Source of the DNA: Salvelinus alpinus
Lineage: Eukaryota; Chordata; Actinopteri; Salmoniformes; Salmonidae
Length of the DNA: 64,000 nucleotides
Assembly (NCBI RefSeq): GCF_045679555.1
Contig: NC_092094.1
Coordinates: forward strand, 12,905,612 to 12,969,611
Direction: 5' to 3'
This document shows positions 13,160 through 25,229 of the stretch, in pieces; the first letter of the stretch is position 1, and each line of letters starts with the position of its first letter. The position numbers and the translations under genes are program-made. The notes below the pieces were generated by a model that did not search any database, had not been told where the DNA came from, and worked only from the letters and a program-made list of their open reading frames with translations.

Positions 13160-16100
13160 CTACTTGGCTGCAACGTCCCCGTCTGGCCTCATGCTGAAGG
13201 GCTCCAGGCGTTCGCACTCCGGTAGCAGGTTGTTGAGCCTCTCCATCAGGGGGATGGTCTGGTCAATGCCCATCTGGATACGTCTCAGGATCATGGACAT
13301 CTCGTTCACCTTCTGGATCTGCTCAGCGTACTTAGCATAGCGCTTCTGACGCTGCTGCATGATGCTGAACAATGTGTCCACAGACAGGTCCATCTGGGAG
13401 GGAGGGAGGGAAAGTGTGAGATCATTCTAACAATTTCATATTGTTAATATTTCAATAGACTAGCGTGGCTTCTTCCCCTCCCTTATCTATGCGCATATGA
13501 AAACCAAAGACAAATTAAAGAAGATGGAGGCCTATTGGGGAAGCTGCTTTCACCGGACTCCGGTCTGTCAGACTGGTGCAGATGAAGGAAAGGAGAGGTG
13601 CCTGCATGCACAGACAGGGGAGGTGATTTTAACCTCTTTGATCCTCTTGACCAGGGCGTTCTGGTCGAAGGCCACGGCCTCGGCACACTGGTGCAGGTGG
13701 TCCTGGTAGCGGATGCAGAGCTGCAGCACCTGGGCAGAGTCCAGCCTCTCTAGACACAAACTGCTGGGGGACATCTGTCCGCTCAGCACACCTAGAGACA
13801 TGGACAGACTGACCCTCAAAGCATAATCTATGATCACTCTTTCTGTCGACTTCATGGTCATAAAGGAATGTCTAGGCCTATCCATAATTGTACACATTCT
13901 CATATGGAATATTATTACAATACTGTAGAGACAGAGGACAGGTCTAGATTAGAGGCTCTTAGCTTACCTTTCAACAAGGGCTGAAAAGTGGGGATTTCCT
14001 GAAGCTTGATGACATCAGGGTCATTTTGGATGTTGCGCAATGACTGTGTCCCCTGAGCCACCACCACAATGTCGTCCATTTTAGCCTTCTGCTTCGCTGG
14101 AGAGGGAACCACTGCAACAACAAAGCATTTCAATAGATTTTTCCATCTATTAGTAATTGTTTTTGTGTTGAAAGATAGCTAACCGCTAGAGAGGCTCCTA
14201 AAAAAATGACATGAGACTATGGGCCCTGGTCAGCAATAGTGCACTAAATAGGGAATAGGGTATCATTTGAAACATCCTGCAAATATGAAACAATGCACTT
14301 TTAACCAAAGTTCCATCAAAACATGTTCAGCACTGAGCACATTTCAGTCCTGCTGAGCGCAAATTGAACGTTGTGAAAATTCTGTGCAACTTCCAACGCA
14401 TGTTTACTGTGAACACTGAGGCTGTACACTCTTTAAATTACAGTTATAACAGTGGCCAAGTAGGCTACTGTGCCTATTTGATCATAATGTAGGCTTACCA
14501 GAGAGGGCTACCATCAAAAACAATTGCGAAAACATAACATTTTAACATGGAAATAGTTGTTCTATCATTCAAATCAAATGTTATTAGTCACATGCACCAA
14601 ATACAACAGGTTACCTTACAGTGAAGTGCTTACTTACGGGCCCCTAACCAACAATGCAGTTTAAAAAGTATGGATAAGAATAAGAAATACAAGTAACAAG
14701 TAATTAAACAGCGGCAGTAAAATAACAATAGCGAGACTATATACAGGGGGGTACCGGTACAGAGTCAATGTTCGGGGGCACCGGTTAGTTGAGGTAATAC
14801 GTACATGCAGGTAGAGTTATTAAAGTGACTATGCATAGATGATAACAACAGAGAGTAGCAGCAGTGTAAAAGAGGGGGGACAATGCAAATAGTCTGGGTA
14901 GCAATTTGCTTAGGTGTTCAGGAGTCTTATGGCTTTGGGGTAGAAGCTGTTTAGAAGCCTCTTGGACCTAGACTTGGCGCTCCGGTACCACTTGCCGTGC
15001 GGTAGCAGTCTATGACTAGGATGGCTGGAGTCTTTGACAATTTTTAGGGCCTTCCTCTGACACTGCCTGGTATAGAGTTCCTGGATGGCAGGAAGCTTGG
15101 CCCCAGTGATGTATTGCCAAGCAGTTGCCATACCAGGCAGTGATGCAACCAGTCAGGATGCTCTCGATGGTGCAGCTGTATAACCTTTATTTTTCCCCCA
15201 CCGTTATTTAACCAGGCAGGCAAGTTGAGAACACGTTCTCATTTACAATTGCGACCTGGCCAGGATAAAGCAAAGCAGTTCGACACATACAACACAGAGT
15301 TACACATGGAGTAAAACAAACATACAGTCAATAATACAGTAGAAAAATAAGTCTATATACAATGTAAGAAAATAAGGTGAGATAAGGGAGGTAAAGGCAA
15401 AAAAAAAGACCATGGTGGCGAAGTAAATACAATATAGCAAGTAAAACACGGGAATGGTAGATTTGCAGCGGAAGAATGTGCAAAGTAGAGATAGAAATAA
15501 TGGGGTGCAAAGGAGCAAAATAAATAAATACAGTAGGGGGAGAGGTAGTTGTTTGGGCTAAATTATAGATGGGCTATGTACAGGTGCAGTAATATTTTGA
15601 GGATTTGAGGACCCATTCAGCCTACAGTAGCAACCAATGTGTGGTGTTTAATGAAGGCCTACATTCCATAGCACTTTGAGAAAAAAAAACATGCAGGGCT
15701 TGACATTAACCTGTTTATCCACTTTTCCACATTATTATTCCGATACCTTTATTAATGAGAATCTGACAAATTATGCTACCCTCTGCCTATCTGCTACTTA
15801 TAGCATATTATAGCCGGGCTCAAAATACAACACGGCCCCTTTAAGACAAAAACATGTAGCTCTAGCTTTGATCTCAAAACAAGGGCATCTACTCACAACT
15901 AGGGCTCTTGTGGTGCCCGTATTACCGCCACACCGGCGGTCACGAGACATGAAGGCAGTCAAATTCCACATGACCGTTTAGTAACGGTAACTAGCTTCTC
16001 CAAGCTCTGATGCTGCTGATCATTAGTAGCCTACTAAACTTGCTAACTGCCTGGTACTCAGCACTAGCACTCAGTAGCCTAGGGGTTAAAGCATTGGGCC

Positions 16101-19100
16101 AGTAACCGAAAGGTTGCTGGATCAAGTCCCCGAGTTGACAAGGTAAAAATCTGTTGCCTGCCCCTGAGAAAGGCAGTTAACCCACTGTTTCCCGGGCGCC
16201 GATGACGTGGATGTCGATTAAGGCAGCCCTCCGCACCTCTCTGATTCAGAGAGGGTTGGGTTAAATGTGGAAGACACATTTCAGTTGAATGCATTCAGTT
16301 GTACAACTGACTAGGTATCCCCCTTTCCCTATACAACTGACTAGGTATCCCCCTTTCCCTATGCAACTGACTAGGTATCCCCCTTTCCCACTCTTATTGT
16401 CCCTTTAAATCACTCTGACATAAAAAGATGATTTATTATCACTTGTGAATGATGCCCAGCATAAGAAACAATGCCTTTTTGTTTGCAACTTTTTCGAATC
16501 GTAGTCACACACCTCATGTGGCCTAGCCCATAGGCCTATATTTGTTAATAAAGTTTGTATCACAACTAAAGTGGCCAAATAACTTCTTAAAATTAAGCAC
16601 ATTAATCCGCTTTACAAGGGGTGTAGAGCCTAACTGGCATATAAGGAGCACGTGAGTTTCAAGTTTGGGGAAGATCATTTTCACCCTAAAAATGCCCCTT
16701 TATAATAAAAGCATTACGTGCACAATTGCATTTGCGGTCACTTTTGATAATGGTGTTTTCCACTAATGGAACATTCGCACTTACAGCCTACTACCATGTG
16801 TGCAATGCTGCGCTTATAATGTGAATAAATAGCTTAATAGATTATCAACATTTTAAGTTAAACGTTCTGATCTGTTGTGTCAGCCACATTGCATAAAACA
16901 TGTTTTATTGATGCTAGTGGTTGTATTAATTTGGGATCTATCGCATCCCACAACTGTCCCAGACTATGTTTGGAATATTTATTTCTCGCACAGAATAGGT
17001 GAACTTTTGTACTATGGGGATAGTAGATTGACATAGGCTAGTACTTTTGCTGTTCGTTAGGATTACTCATCTTGTTGGCTGACGAAAAGTAAATATGGAC
17101 CGTTCTTCCAATATTTTTTATTTGTTTTATTTCACCTTTATTTAACCAGGTAGGCAAGTTGAGAACACGTTCTCATTTACAATTGCGACCTGGCCAAGAT
17201 AAAGCAAAGCAGTTCGACACATACAACAACACAGAGTTACACATGGAGTAAAAAAAACAAAAAAAACATACAGTCAATAATACAGTAGAAAAATAAGTCT
17301 ATATACAATGTGAGCAAGTGAGGTGAGATAAGGGAGGTGAAAGGCAAAAAAAAGGCCATGGTGGCAAGGTAAATACAATATAGCAAGTAAAACATTGGAA
17401 TGGTTGATTTGCAGTGGAAGAAAGTGCAAAGTAGAGATAGAAATAATGGGGTGCAAAGGAGTAAAATAAATAAATAAATAAATAAATAAATACAGTAGGG
17501 AAAGAGGTCGTTGTTAGGGCTAAATTACAGATGGGCTATGTACAAGTGCAGTAATCTATGACCTGCTCTGACAGCTGGTGCTTAAAGCTAGTGAGGGAGA
17601 TAAGTGTTTCCAGTTTCAGAGATTTTTGTAGTTTGTTCCAGTCATTGGCAGCAGAGAACTGGAAGGAGAGGGGGCCAAAGGAAGAATTGGTTTTGGGGGT
17701 GACCAGAGAGATATACCTGCTGGAGCGCGTGCTACAGGTGGGTGCTGCTATGGTGACCAGCGAGCTGAGATAAGGGGGGACTTTACCTAGCAGGGTCTTG
17801 TAGATGACCTGGAGCCAGTGGGTTTGGCGACGAGTATGAAGCGAGGGCCAGCCAACAAGAGTGTACAGGTCGCAGTGGTGGGTAGTATATGGGGCTTTGG
17901 TGACAAAACGGATGGCACTGTGATAGACTGCATCCAATTTATTGAGTAGGGTATTGGAGGCTATTTTGTAAATGACATCACAGAAGTCGAGGATTGGTAG
18001 GATGGTCAGTTTTACAAGGGTATGTTTGGCAGCATGAGTGAAGGATGCTTTGTTGCGGAATAGGAAGCCAATTCTAGATTTAACTTTGGATTGGAGATGT
18101 TTGATGTGAGTCTGGAAGGAGAGTTTACAGTCTAACCAGACATCTAGGTATTTGTAGTTGTCCACGTATTCTAAGTCAGAGCCGTCCAGAGTAGTGATGT
18201 TGGACAGGCGGGCTTCAATATGCGCCTCGGAATTGGATAAGGATGAGCGCAGTTGCGTCCCTGATGTGTCGGTCTTCACTTGTAGCCTGTAAGAAAGACC
18301 TGATCAGGTGACGGAGAGTCATGTGAGTGAGAGAAGCTTCGGGCACAACGTAGCACTCAGGGCCACAAAAAGCATGGATTTTTTAGGGTGCATTACAGCC
18401 ACAAAGGGGATGCCGCTGTGAAATTCGAGCCATTATCAAGTACTTGTCAAATTGTGAATGAGAGACTATTGAAGTGTGTACATCTTGCGCAGAAAAACAA
18501 AGCAGAGCTCATGCTCATCATTAATCGCATCATGCAACCTTGCAATGTATTAAATCAAAACATATAGCCCAACATTTGTAGAAAAACTAAAGTGAAATTA
18601 ATAACTCTAAATTAAGCATATAGAAGAAGCTATTTCTTTGTTAACCGCTTAACACAGAATAGCCGCATGTGCACACTAAAATCGGTTGGAGAAAATATTT
18701 ATATTTTATCCAGCATTGTTCAATTGTATTATTCATACTATAAAATAATGCCACAGAATTATAAGCAAATATTTTCTGCTAAATGAACTAGTGTTGCCCA
18801 CATCCACTTGGGCATCAGGACCTAACATAAGGACAACTCAGAATATGCTATTCTTTTCTTCCGTGCTTCTTTAGACCTGTCTAAAATAAATAATGGATTT
18901 ATTGTGACGGTATAGACTATATTACAATAGATTTATTCGACTTTTTAAAATGGCTTGTATGCTGTGTGTGGAAGCCAGTAGAGGCTAAATGTGTTTATGT
19001 AAATTAACGGTCAATTACCGTGAGAATGACAGTTATTTGCTTGACAATCACCAGCTGATGAAATTGTGACCACCACAGCCCTACTCACAACCACAGCTGT

Positions 19101-20040
19101 AAACACAATCCAGTTCAAAGTGAATGGCACAGATCCATATATTGTAATGGTCTATTTGCATATAGGCCTAGTGCAGCTCTGATTGGTTATGCCACACCGG
19201 TCTGTGTAGAGTACAGGCTGAGTTGTGGGCACAATAGAATCCTTCTCTGATGTGTTCTGCCTACAACAAAATATCTTGCATAGTTCGTTTTGTTTCAGTA
19301 TGTTGCATTGAAAGTGGCTAATATTGGGTTGATTCGATCACAATTCCCAAAATAAAAGGAAACATTGATAGTGTTAACAGGGAAAACTCTAGAAAGTTGA
19401 GTGAAGTTCAATCTTGTGCTTCTCTCAGTGGGCTGATATTTCTGCATGCACTCATCTTAGAGGGAAAAAATGACAAGTACACATTTGAGTATTCTATGTG
19501 CAAGAGTTCAGGGAATAATATAGCATTAGAACTTTGTGCGTCAACGGCTACGTCTCCTTCCTCCCAAAGTATGCACTTGTTCACCTCCTTTCACTGACTT
19601 GAAAGGAAATTACTGGTATAAGGAATATGGTTTTGAGTTGTGGAAAGTAGGGAACGTGTACACTTCAGGAGAAATAACATTACTGGGACGCACACACAGA
19701 CAACCAGTGGTGTAAAGTACTCAAGTAAAAATACTTAAAGTAACGTTACTACTTAAGTCGTTTTTTTTAGCAATTACATTTACTTTTGATTCTTAAGTAT
19801 TGTAACGACCCTGGGCAGGGTCGTTACAGTATATTTAAAGTCAAATATTTAAAAACTTTTACTCAGGTAGTATTTTACTGGGTGACTTCAGTTTCTATTA
19901 AGCTATATTTACTTTTACTCAAGTATGACAATTGGGTACTTTTCCCACCACTGCAGACAACCTACCGGTCCTCCCTTCTTACCCGAGGAACTGTAGTCGG
20001 AGTGTTTGTGCTCAGAATCACCACTATGCTCGGCCCCCAT
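13160..20040 (-). CDS. borcs5: BORC complex subunit 5 (myrlysin), complete, 4 exons
   Basis: CDS exons in order: 20040-19983, 14111-13968, 13791-13634 and 13393-13160 (58, 144, 158 and 234 bp). All have GT-AG introns and compatible phases, giving 197 residues, close to the 196 of the human protein. The start MGAEHS supplies the Gly2 N-myristoylation site known for this family. Exon 2 has [11 protein letters not shown] and [19 protein letters not shown]; exon 3 has [20 protein letters not shown]; exon 4 has [17 protein letters not shown], a helical coiled-coil segment, and ends VAAK. Known role: BORC sits on the cytosolic face of lysosomes and recruits ARL8 and kinesin for outward transport; myristoylation anchors this subunit. 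Intron 1 (5.9 kb) is filled with nested transposons. No lesion was found in the coding exons. Confidence 0.95.
14571..15615 (-). mobile_element. 3' part of a jockey-like LINE, split by another LINE
   Basis: Minus-strand remnant 14910-15131 carries [20 protein letters not shown], followed toward lower coordinates by the usual 3' UTR ending near 14571. The coding homology stops at 15180, within the sequence for a cysteine-threonine-isoleucine-glutamate-serine block, and resumes at about 15593 (ttttgaggatttgaggaccc). The 412 bp between belong to an L2-like LINE. Confidence 0.82.
15181..15592 (-). mobile_element. L2-like LINE 3' UTR fragment nested in a jockey-like LINE
   Basis: Closely matches the 3' UTRs at 17110-17535 and 37128-37596: taacctttattt start, gcgacctggccaggataaag, then agtagagatagaaataatgg. 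It is 5'-truncated before any coding sequence. Confidence 0.82.
16074..16400 (+). mobile_element. tRNA-derived salmonid SINE with tandem tail
   Basis: The head resembles a tRNA promoter: tagcctaggggttaaagcat as A box and ggttgctggatcaagtcccc as B box. The body ends in mttcagttgtacaactgact-type sequence, and the last segment (acaactgactaggtatcccc plus ctttccct) is repeated three times at 16304-16390. No open frame. Confidence 0.85.
17110..18290 (-). mobile_element. 5'-truncated L2-like LINE, RT C-terminal part
   Basis: The coding remnant at 17536-18279 (about 225 codons of homology) contains [40 protein letters not shown] and [20 protein letters not shown]. It is nearly identical to the C-terminal part of the long ORF at 37597-40650. 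Homology stops near 18210; the codons before it are unrelated. The 3' UTR and ataaataaataa tail lie at 17120-17535. Confidence 0.9.
19705..19953. mobile_element. Non-autonomous hAT MITE next to BORCS5 exon 1
   Basis: Termini are cagtggtgtaaagtactcaa and gggtacttttcccaccactg. The 8-bp cagacaac flanks it at 19697-19704 and 19954-19961. It ends 29 bp from the coding edge of BORCS5 exon 1, inside intron 1. There is no coding sequence; a 28-bp palindromic insertion interrupts it at 19801. Confidence 0.85.
19801..19828. mobile_element. 28-bp palindromic insertion with 4-bp direct repeat
   Basis: The left arm is tgtaacgaccc, then tgggca, then the exact complementary arm gggtcgttaca. It is flanked by gtat at 19797-19800 and 19829-19832. 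It sits where the host MITE otherwise reads continuously from cttaagtat into atttaaa. Confidence 0.6.
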
Positions 20041-20589
20041 GGTGTCAGTTATGTTATGGCTTCAATTCACCACCTCAGGAGACCTACATCCAAACATAGA
20101 TAAGTTAGTTTTCAAGCGAACGTTAGCTGTACCACGCAGCCATTCGACTGATAAACAAGCCACGTTAGCTAAGTTGCTGTTAGCTAGCTTAGCACATCTC
20201 TTACCTTCGTTGTATTTATCTTGTTCTGTTAGACCACGTATGTTTTGATTTATATTATATTTTTACCATCATGATTGTTTCATGATGTAGCAAACTATAT
20301 TTAATTTAAGTAAATATGTTAACAAGCTGAAAGATATCGAACGCTAGCTACTTCCGTAAACACACAACCACCTCTCTTCCTCTTCTTCTTCTATGCTATC
20401 ATGGCGGTCAGCAAACAATCGTTTAAGTGCATGCTGCCATCTACTGTGCTGGAATGTACGATCAATCATGATCTGCCCAATTCTGTACTACCATGAAAAT
20501 AAAATAACAAATAAATCCCCACTAACTTATACCACACCCTCCCCTCCCCCAACCCCCCTCCCCAACCCCATTAAACTTGATCTATATCA
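20041..20589 (-). promoter_or_regulatory. BORCS5 5' flank
   Basis: Sequence immediately upstream of the BORCS5 start codon, where the 5' UTR and promoter should lie. The ATG context is ACACCATGG, a good Kozak match. A possible donor (GTAAGAG on the minus strand, near 20203-20209) could mark a non-coding upstream exon, but no acceptor was settled. No TATA box or clear CpG island was identified. Confidence 0.35.
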
Positions 20590-21152
20590 TGCTGAAACAC
20601 TCCACCCTTAGGATTGTTCAGCATGTCAACAACCATTTCAACAGTAACTGACCACTAATATCACTTTTGCCGTCTCCACAATAACCTTCAACCTGCCGTT
20701 TCTGCTTTCCACAACCCAAGTCGTATTGATAACCTCATAAAAGCTATTAAGTCAACTTTATTCATTATCAAAGTGTCCTTTGACACCACCTATTCATGAG
20801 CACAAGATTTCTGAACAGGCCTCCAAACCATGCCAGGACCAGCAGAAACACAAGCGCTGACATTAGGTCCACTTAGTACAGGAGCAGCCATGGAAGCTCC
20901 ATCATTCCACACTGTAATCCCACCAATCTGTTTTACCGCCTCTGCATACGATACATCATTACTAATTCTATACCTTTGAGCCTCTCTAGCCTCTCTCTGC
21001 ACCTGGCACCCACCAAATTCTGCACTATGCCCCCCCCCCCCCCCCCCAACAATTACAACACTTACCCTTCTCATTGCTCCCACATTCACCATAATCATGT
21101 TCCCCTCCACAATTGGCACATCTTTTCCTTCCTTTACATTGAACAGGTACAT
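20590..21152 (-). mobile_element. LINE ORF1 remnant (zinc-knuckle type)
   Basis: The minus-strand frame 20790-21152 has the block GHSAEFGGCQVQREAREAQR followed by SYAEAVK. This is typical of the zinc-knuckle nucleic-acid-binding ORF1 protein of jockey/CR1-type LINEs. A 17-base C run at about 21030 replaces part of the knuckle. Upstream cysteines are not in frame. Truncated on both sides. Confidence 0.65.
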
Positions 21153-21164
21153 TCTTGTGGGAAG

Positions 21165-22124
21165 CTGCTATAGACTACCAAGTGCTAACAGTCAGTATCT
21201 GGATAACATGTGTGAAATGCTTGATGTGATGTGATATGTGATATAAACAGAGGTATTTGTTTTGGGTGATTTAAATATTAACTGGCTTTCATCAAGCTGC
21301 CCACTCAAGAAAAAGCTTCACATTTTAACCAGTGCCTGCAACCTGGTTCAGCTTATCAGTCAACCTACCAGGGTAGTTATAAACAGCACATTAATGAAAT
21401 CATCAACATGTATTAATCACATCTTTACTAATGCTGCAGAAATGTGCTTGAAAGCAGTATCCAGATCCATCGAATATAGTGATCACAATATAGTAGCCAT
21501 ATCTAGGAAAACCAAAGTTCCAAAGGATGGGCCTAATATAGTGTATAAGAGGTCACACAATAAGTTTTGTAGTGATTCCTATGTTGTTGATGTAAAGAAT
21601 ATTTGTTGGTCCGTGATGTGTAATGAGGAGCAAACAGATGTTGCCCGTGACACATTTATAAAATTGCTAATTCAAGTTGCTAATAAGCCATTAAGAAAAT
21701 GACTGTAAAAACTGTTAAATCCCTGTGGATTGATGAGGAATTTTAAAATTGTATGGTTGAGAGGGATGAGGCAAAAGGAATGGCAAATAAGTCTGGTTGC
21801 ACAACCAATTGGCAAACGTACTGCAAATGGAGAAATCCTGTGACTAACTGAATAAAAAGAAGAAGAAACTACACTATGAAACCTAGATAAATGACGAAGA
21901 ATGATAATAAAAAGCTTTGGAGCACCTTCAATGAAATGTTGGGGGGGGGGGGAGCAAACTCAGCTCCATCATTCATTGAATACGATGGCTCATTCATCAC
22001 AAAACCCACTGATATTGCCAACTACTTTAATGATTTTTTCATTGGCAAGATTAGCAACAAATGCTGACACTACACATACAAGTATATCTGACTGAAATTA
22101 TTGCAACACTTAACAAAGAGCTGC
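21165..22124 (+). mobile_element. LINE endonuclease remnant, cut by a Tc1-like element
   Basis: The frame 21262-21702 has GDLNINWLSS, LVQLISQPTRV, INHIFTN and EYSDHNIVAISRKTK. These are the core motifs of an APE-type endonuclease including the SDHN catalytic block. The following linker is broken by stops and by a G run at about 21942. Homology ends where the Tc1-like element begins. Confidence 0.78.
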
Positions 22125-23308
22125 AGTTAGTTTTATCAATCTACACACAATACCCCATAATGACAAAGCGAAAACAGGTTTTTAGAAATGTTGGAAAATA
22201 TATATATATATATATAAAAAACAGAAATACCTTATTTACATAAGTATTCAGACCCCTTGCTATGAGAATCTAAATTGAGCTCAGGTGCACCCGGTTTCCA
22301 TTGATCACTCTTGAGATGTTTCTACAACTTGATTGGATTCCACCTGTGGTAAATTCAATTGATTGGACATGATTTGGAAAGGCACACACCTATCTATATA
22401 AAGGTCCCACAGTTGACAGTGCATGTCAGAATAAAAACCAAGCCATGAAGTTGATGGAATTGTCCGTAGAGCTCTGAGACAGGATTGTGTCGAGGCACAG
22501 ATCTGGGGAAGGGTACCAACAAATGTCTGCAGTATTGAAGGTCCCCAAGAACACAGTGGCCTCCATGATTCTTAAATGAAATAAGCTTGGAACCATTAAG
22601 ACTCTTCCTAGAGCTGGCTGCCCGGCCAAACTGAGCAACCGGGGGAGGACGGCCTTGGTCAGGGAGGTGACCAAGAACCCAATGTTCACTCTGACAGAGT
22701 TCCTCTGTGGAGATGGGAGAACTTTCCAGAAGGACAACCATCTCTGCAGCAATCCACCAATCAGACCTTTATGGTAGAGTGGCCAGACGGAAGCCAAATG
22801 ACAACCCTCTTGGAGTTTGCCAAAAGGCACCTAAAGGACTCTCAGACCATGAGAAACAATATTCTCTGGTCTGATAAAACCAAGATTGAACTCTTTGGCC
22901 TGAATGAACCCGATCAAACACGATTTTACCAAGATTATACATTTTGACTTGAATGAACCCGATCGAACATCTCTGGAGAGACCTGAAAATAGCTGTGCAG
23001 CGACGCTCCCCATCCAACCTGACAGAACTTGAGAGGATCTGCAGAGAAGAATGGGAGAAACTTCCCAAATACAGGTGTGCCAAGCTTGTAGTGTCATACC
23101 CAAGAAGACTCAAGACTGTAATTGCTACCAAAGGTGCTTCAACAAAGTACTGAGTAAAGGGTCTGAATACTTATGTAAATGTGATATTTCAGTTTTTAAT
23201 ACATTTAAAAAAAATTGAAGACGGGAAAAAAATTATTTAATCAAGGCTGTAACGTAACAAAATGTGGAAAAAAATCAAGGGGTCTAAATACTTGCCGAAT
23301 GCACTGCA
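22125..23308 (+). mobile_element. Tc1-like transposon, left end lost, decayed
   Basis: The body starts abruptly at caatctacacacaatacccc. The right terminus ends ggtctaaatacttgccgaat plus gcactgcatg. Transposase pieces are on the plus strand, best at 22953-23153 with NPIEHLWRDLKIAVQRRSPS and LVVSYPRRLK. Frameshifts, a deletion before NPIE and stops break it. The intact-ended relative is at 55182-56544. Confidence 0.88.
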
Positions 23309-23374
23309 TGTTGTGTATGTAAATGTATGTGGGTTTTTAGTGGGAGTGTCAATGTAGTGTGAGTGTATATATCA

Positions 23375-23470
23375 CAGGAGGCCGCTGAGGGGTGGACAGC
23401 TAATAATAATGTCTGGAATGGAGTGCCATTACTATGAGCCCGTCCTCCCAAATGAAGTGCCACCAGCCGC
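23375..23470. mobile_element. Short palindromic MITE remnant
   Basis: Arms ggaggccgctgaggggtgga and the complementary gtgccaccagccgccg flank an internal pair (aataatgtctggaatgg / gagcccgtcc). It is a deleted copy of the family at 54066-54214. Confidence 0.6.
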
Positions 23471-23494
23471 CGTCTAGTGAGTGTGCGTAGGGTC

Positions 23495-23892
23495 AGTGCA
23501 AGATAGTTTGGGTACCATTAATTTACTATTTAGCAGTGTAATGGCTTGGGGGTGAGAGCTGACTCGGATCCTGGTGGTCCGAGAGCTGATGCTCCGGTAC
23601 CGTTTGCCGGACAGTAGCAGAGTGAACAGTCTATGGCTTGGGTGGCTGGAGTCTGGCAATTTTTCAGCCCTTCCTCTGACACCGCCTGATATAGAGGTCC
23701 TGGATGGCAGGGAGATTGGCCCCAGTGATGTACTGAGCTGTCCGCAAGGGTGGTCAAGGGCGATGCATTTTCCATACCAAGCTGTGTTGCAGCCAGTCAA
23801 GATACTCGATGGTGCAGCTGTAGAACTTTTTGAAGATCCGAGGGCCCATGCCAAATCTTTTCAGCCTCCTGAAGGGGAAGATACGCTATATT
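23495..23892 (-). mobile_element. Jockey-like LINE fragment
   Basis: Minus-strand frames 23530-23854 carry broken pieces equivalent to TGCNTAWYGKCIALD, SLPSRTSISG and the following basic stretch ending in LLNS. The same family occurs at 9.5, 14.6 and 44 kb. Frames are shifted and no catalytic core is present. Confidence 0.72.
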
Positions 23893-25031
23893 GGTACATT
23901 GGAACACTGGAACGTGTTCAGCGTGATCATTTTGCGGTCCATCTTATGGCTCAGCAACGGTTTCAGATGGAAGACCGACCACAATAAGCAACTCAGTAGA
24001 TTTACTGAGTGAGAATGTTTCTGTTTGATTCTCACAAATACTAATCTATGTTCATTAAATATTTAGTGTTAAATTTGCTATGAGACAATGAAATGAGAAC
24101 AACAGTGACAATAACAACAATCTTTGAGAATCTTAAATTATAGGCCAGGCTATATAAATGTTTTCTGCAACATGTTATGCATACAATTTATGTACTAGAT
24201 ATTGTTCTTGTGATTATAATGAATATAAATAATTCAATATGATTGACAGCACAGGGGAGGGCCCTCCATCCATATTAAGATGAGGTAGAATGTGATCTGT
24301 AATGGAGTGAAGCTGGAGACTTCAATGGCGGGTATACCTGCCTCTTCAAATTCAGCACTGAAGGGGTAGTCTTTGTGCTTCAGCCCCCTATGGGAAACAA
24401 ACAGCGGAGGACAGTCACACACAGGGACCAAGGATCAGTTGAGGCTTTAAAAACGGATGTATGATCACGTTTGACAGGGGTGATTGGCACTATAATTACG
24501 TATGAGAGCAGAGGAAAGTCTGTAGTTCCTGTTCAGTGATAAAATGGTCTTTATGTCCTCTTTGCTCAGTTCAAAGTCAAACACCTGGAATGAAAACCAC
24601 TTCAGGACCAATGGAATGGTCTTAAATGCGCAAACTCCACCCAACCGGGCACCAGGCAATGCAAAACGAACTCGCCCAATCATTCTAATGTACCTGGAGG
24701 TTGTCCAGGTACATGTGTTGGGGCGTGGTTGATTTTGGAATTACACACACTTCCCTTTGGAGCAGAAAACGAAGCAGCACCTAATAGGATGGGCCCATGA
24801 TGAGATTAAGGGATAACACAGAGCAAGGTCCATAGACCCTTTACCCATTTTCTCTATGTAGCTAACAGTTAGAATCTGTTACTGTGGCTCTCACTGTACC
24901 TGAGATATAGTCCTCTGGTGCTTCTCAGCTATGTCCTTGATGTTTGGGTGTTGAAATAAACAGGGTTTGTCTGGTTTGATCCTAATACAAGAACATCAGA
25001 TCAGACAGTTACCGTAGAAACTTACAAATAA

Positions 25032-25053
25032 TGTGTGTGTGTGTGTGTGTGTG
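25032..25053. repeat. (TG)n microsatellite
   Basis: Eleven TG units in the intron between pseudogene exons 6 and 7. Confidence 0.9.
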
Positions 25054-25229
25054 CGACATTTCCCTCCATGTGTCTGTACTGTGTCTATCAGTGTGTTGTT
25101 TACCATGGCCTGGTAGGTAACCCCAGGGGGCTGTATGCTGTGACAGTGATGCCTTGGGAGTGACAATAGTTGATTAGCTTCTGCTGGGACAGATATGGGT
25201 GGCACTCAATCTGGTCAGAGCAGACAGGG

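Larger units (their letters stand above)
15900..19083. mobile_element. Large hAT-type element with two nested retroelements
   Basis: The ends are imperfect inverted repeats: tagggctcttgtggtgcc on the left, caccacagcccta on the right. The 8-bp ctcacaac flanks it precisely at 15892-15899 and 19084-19091, the size typical of hAT insertion. No transposase frame is visible. A SINE (about 16074-16400) and a 5'-truncated L2-like LINE (about 17110-18290) are inserted, so the element itself is about 1.7 kb. It lies in BORCS5 intron 1. Confidence 0.8.

Noticed and set aside
17536-18279. 247-codon ORF as an independent gene
   Set aside because: It is the C-terminal part of the same LINE ORF as at 37597-40650, truncated at its 5' end.
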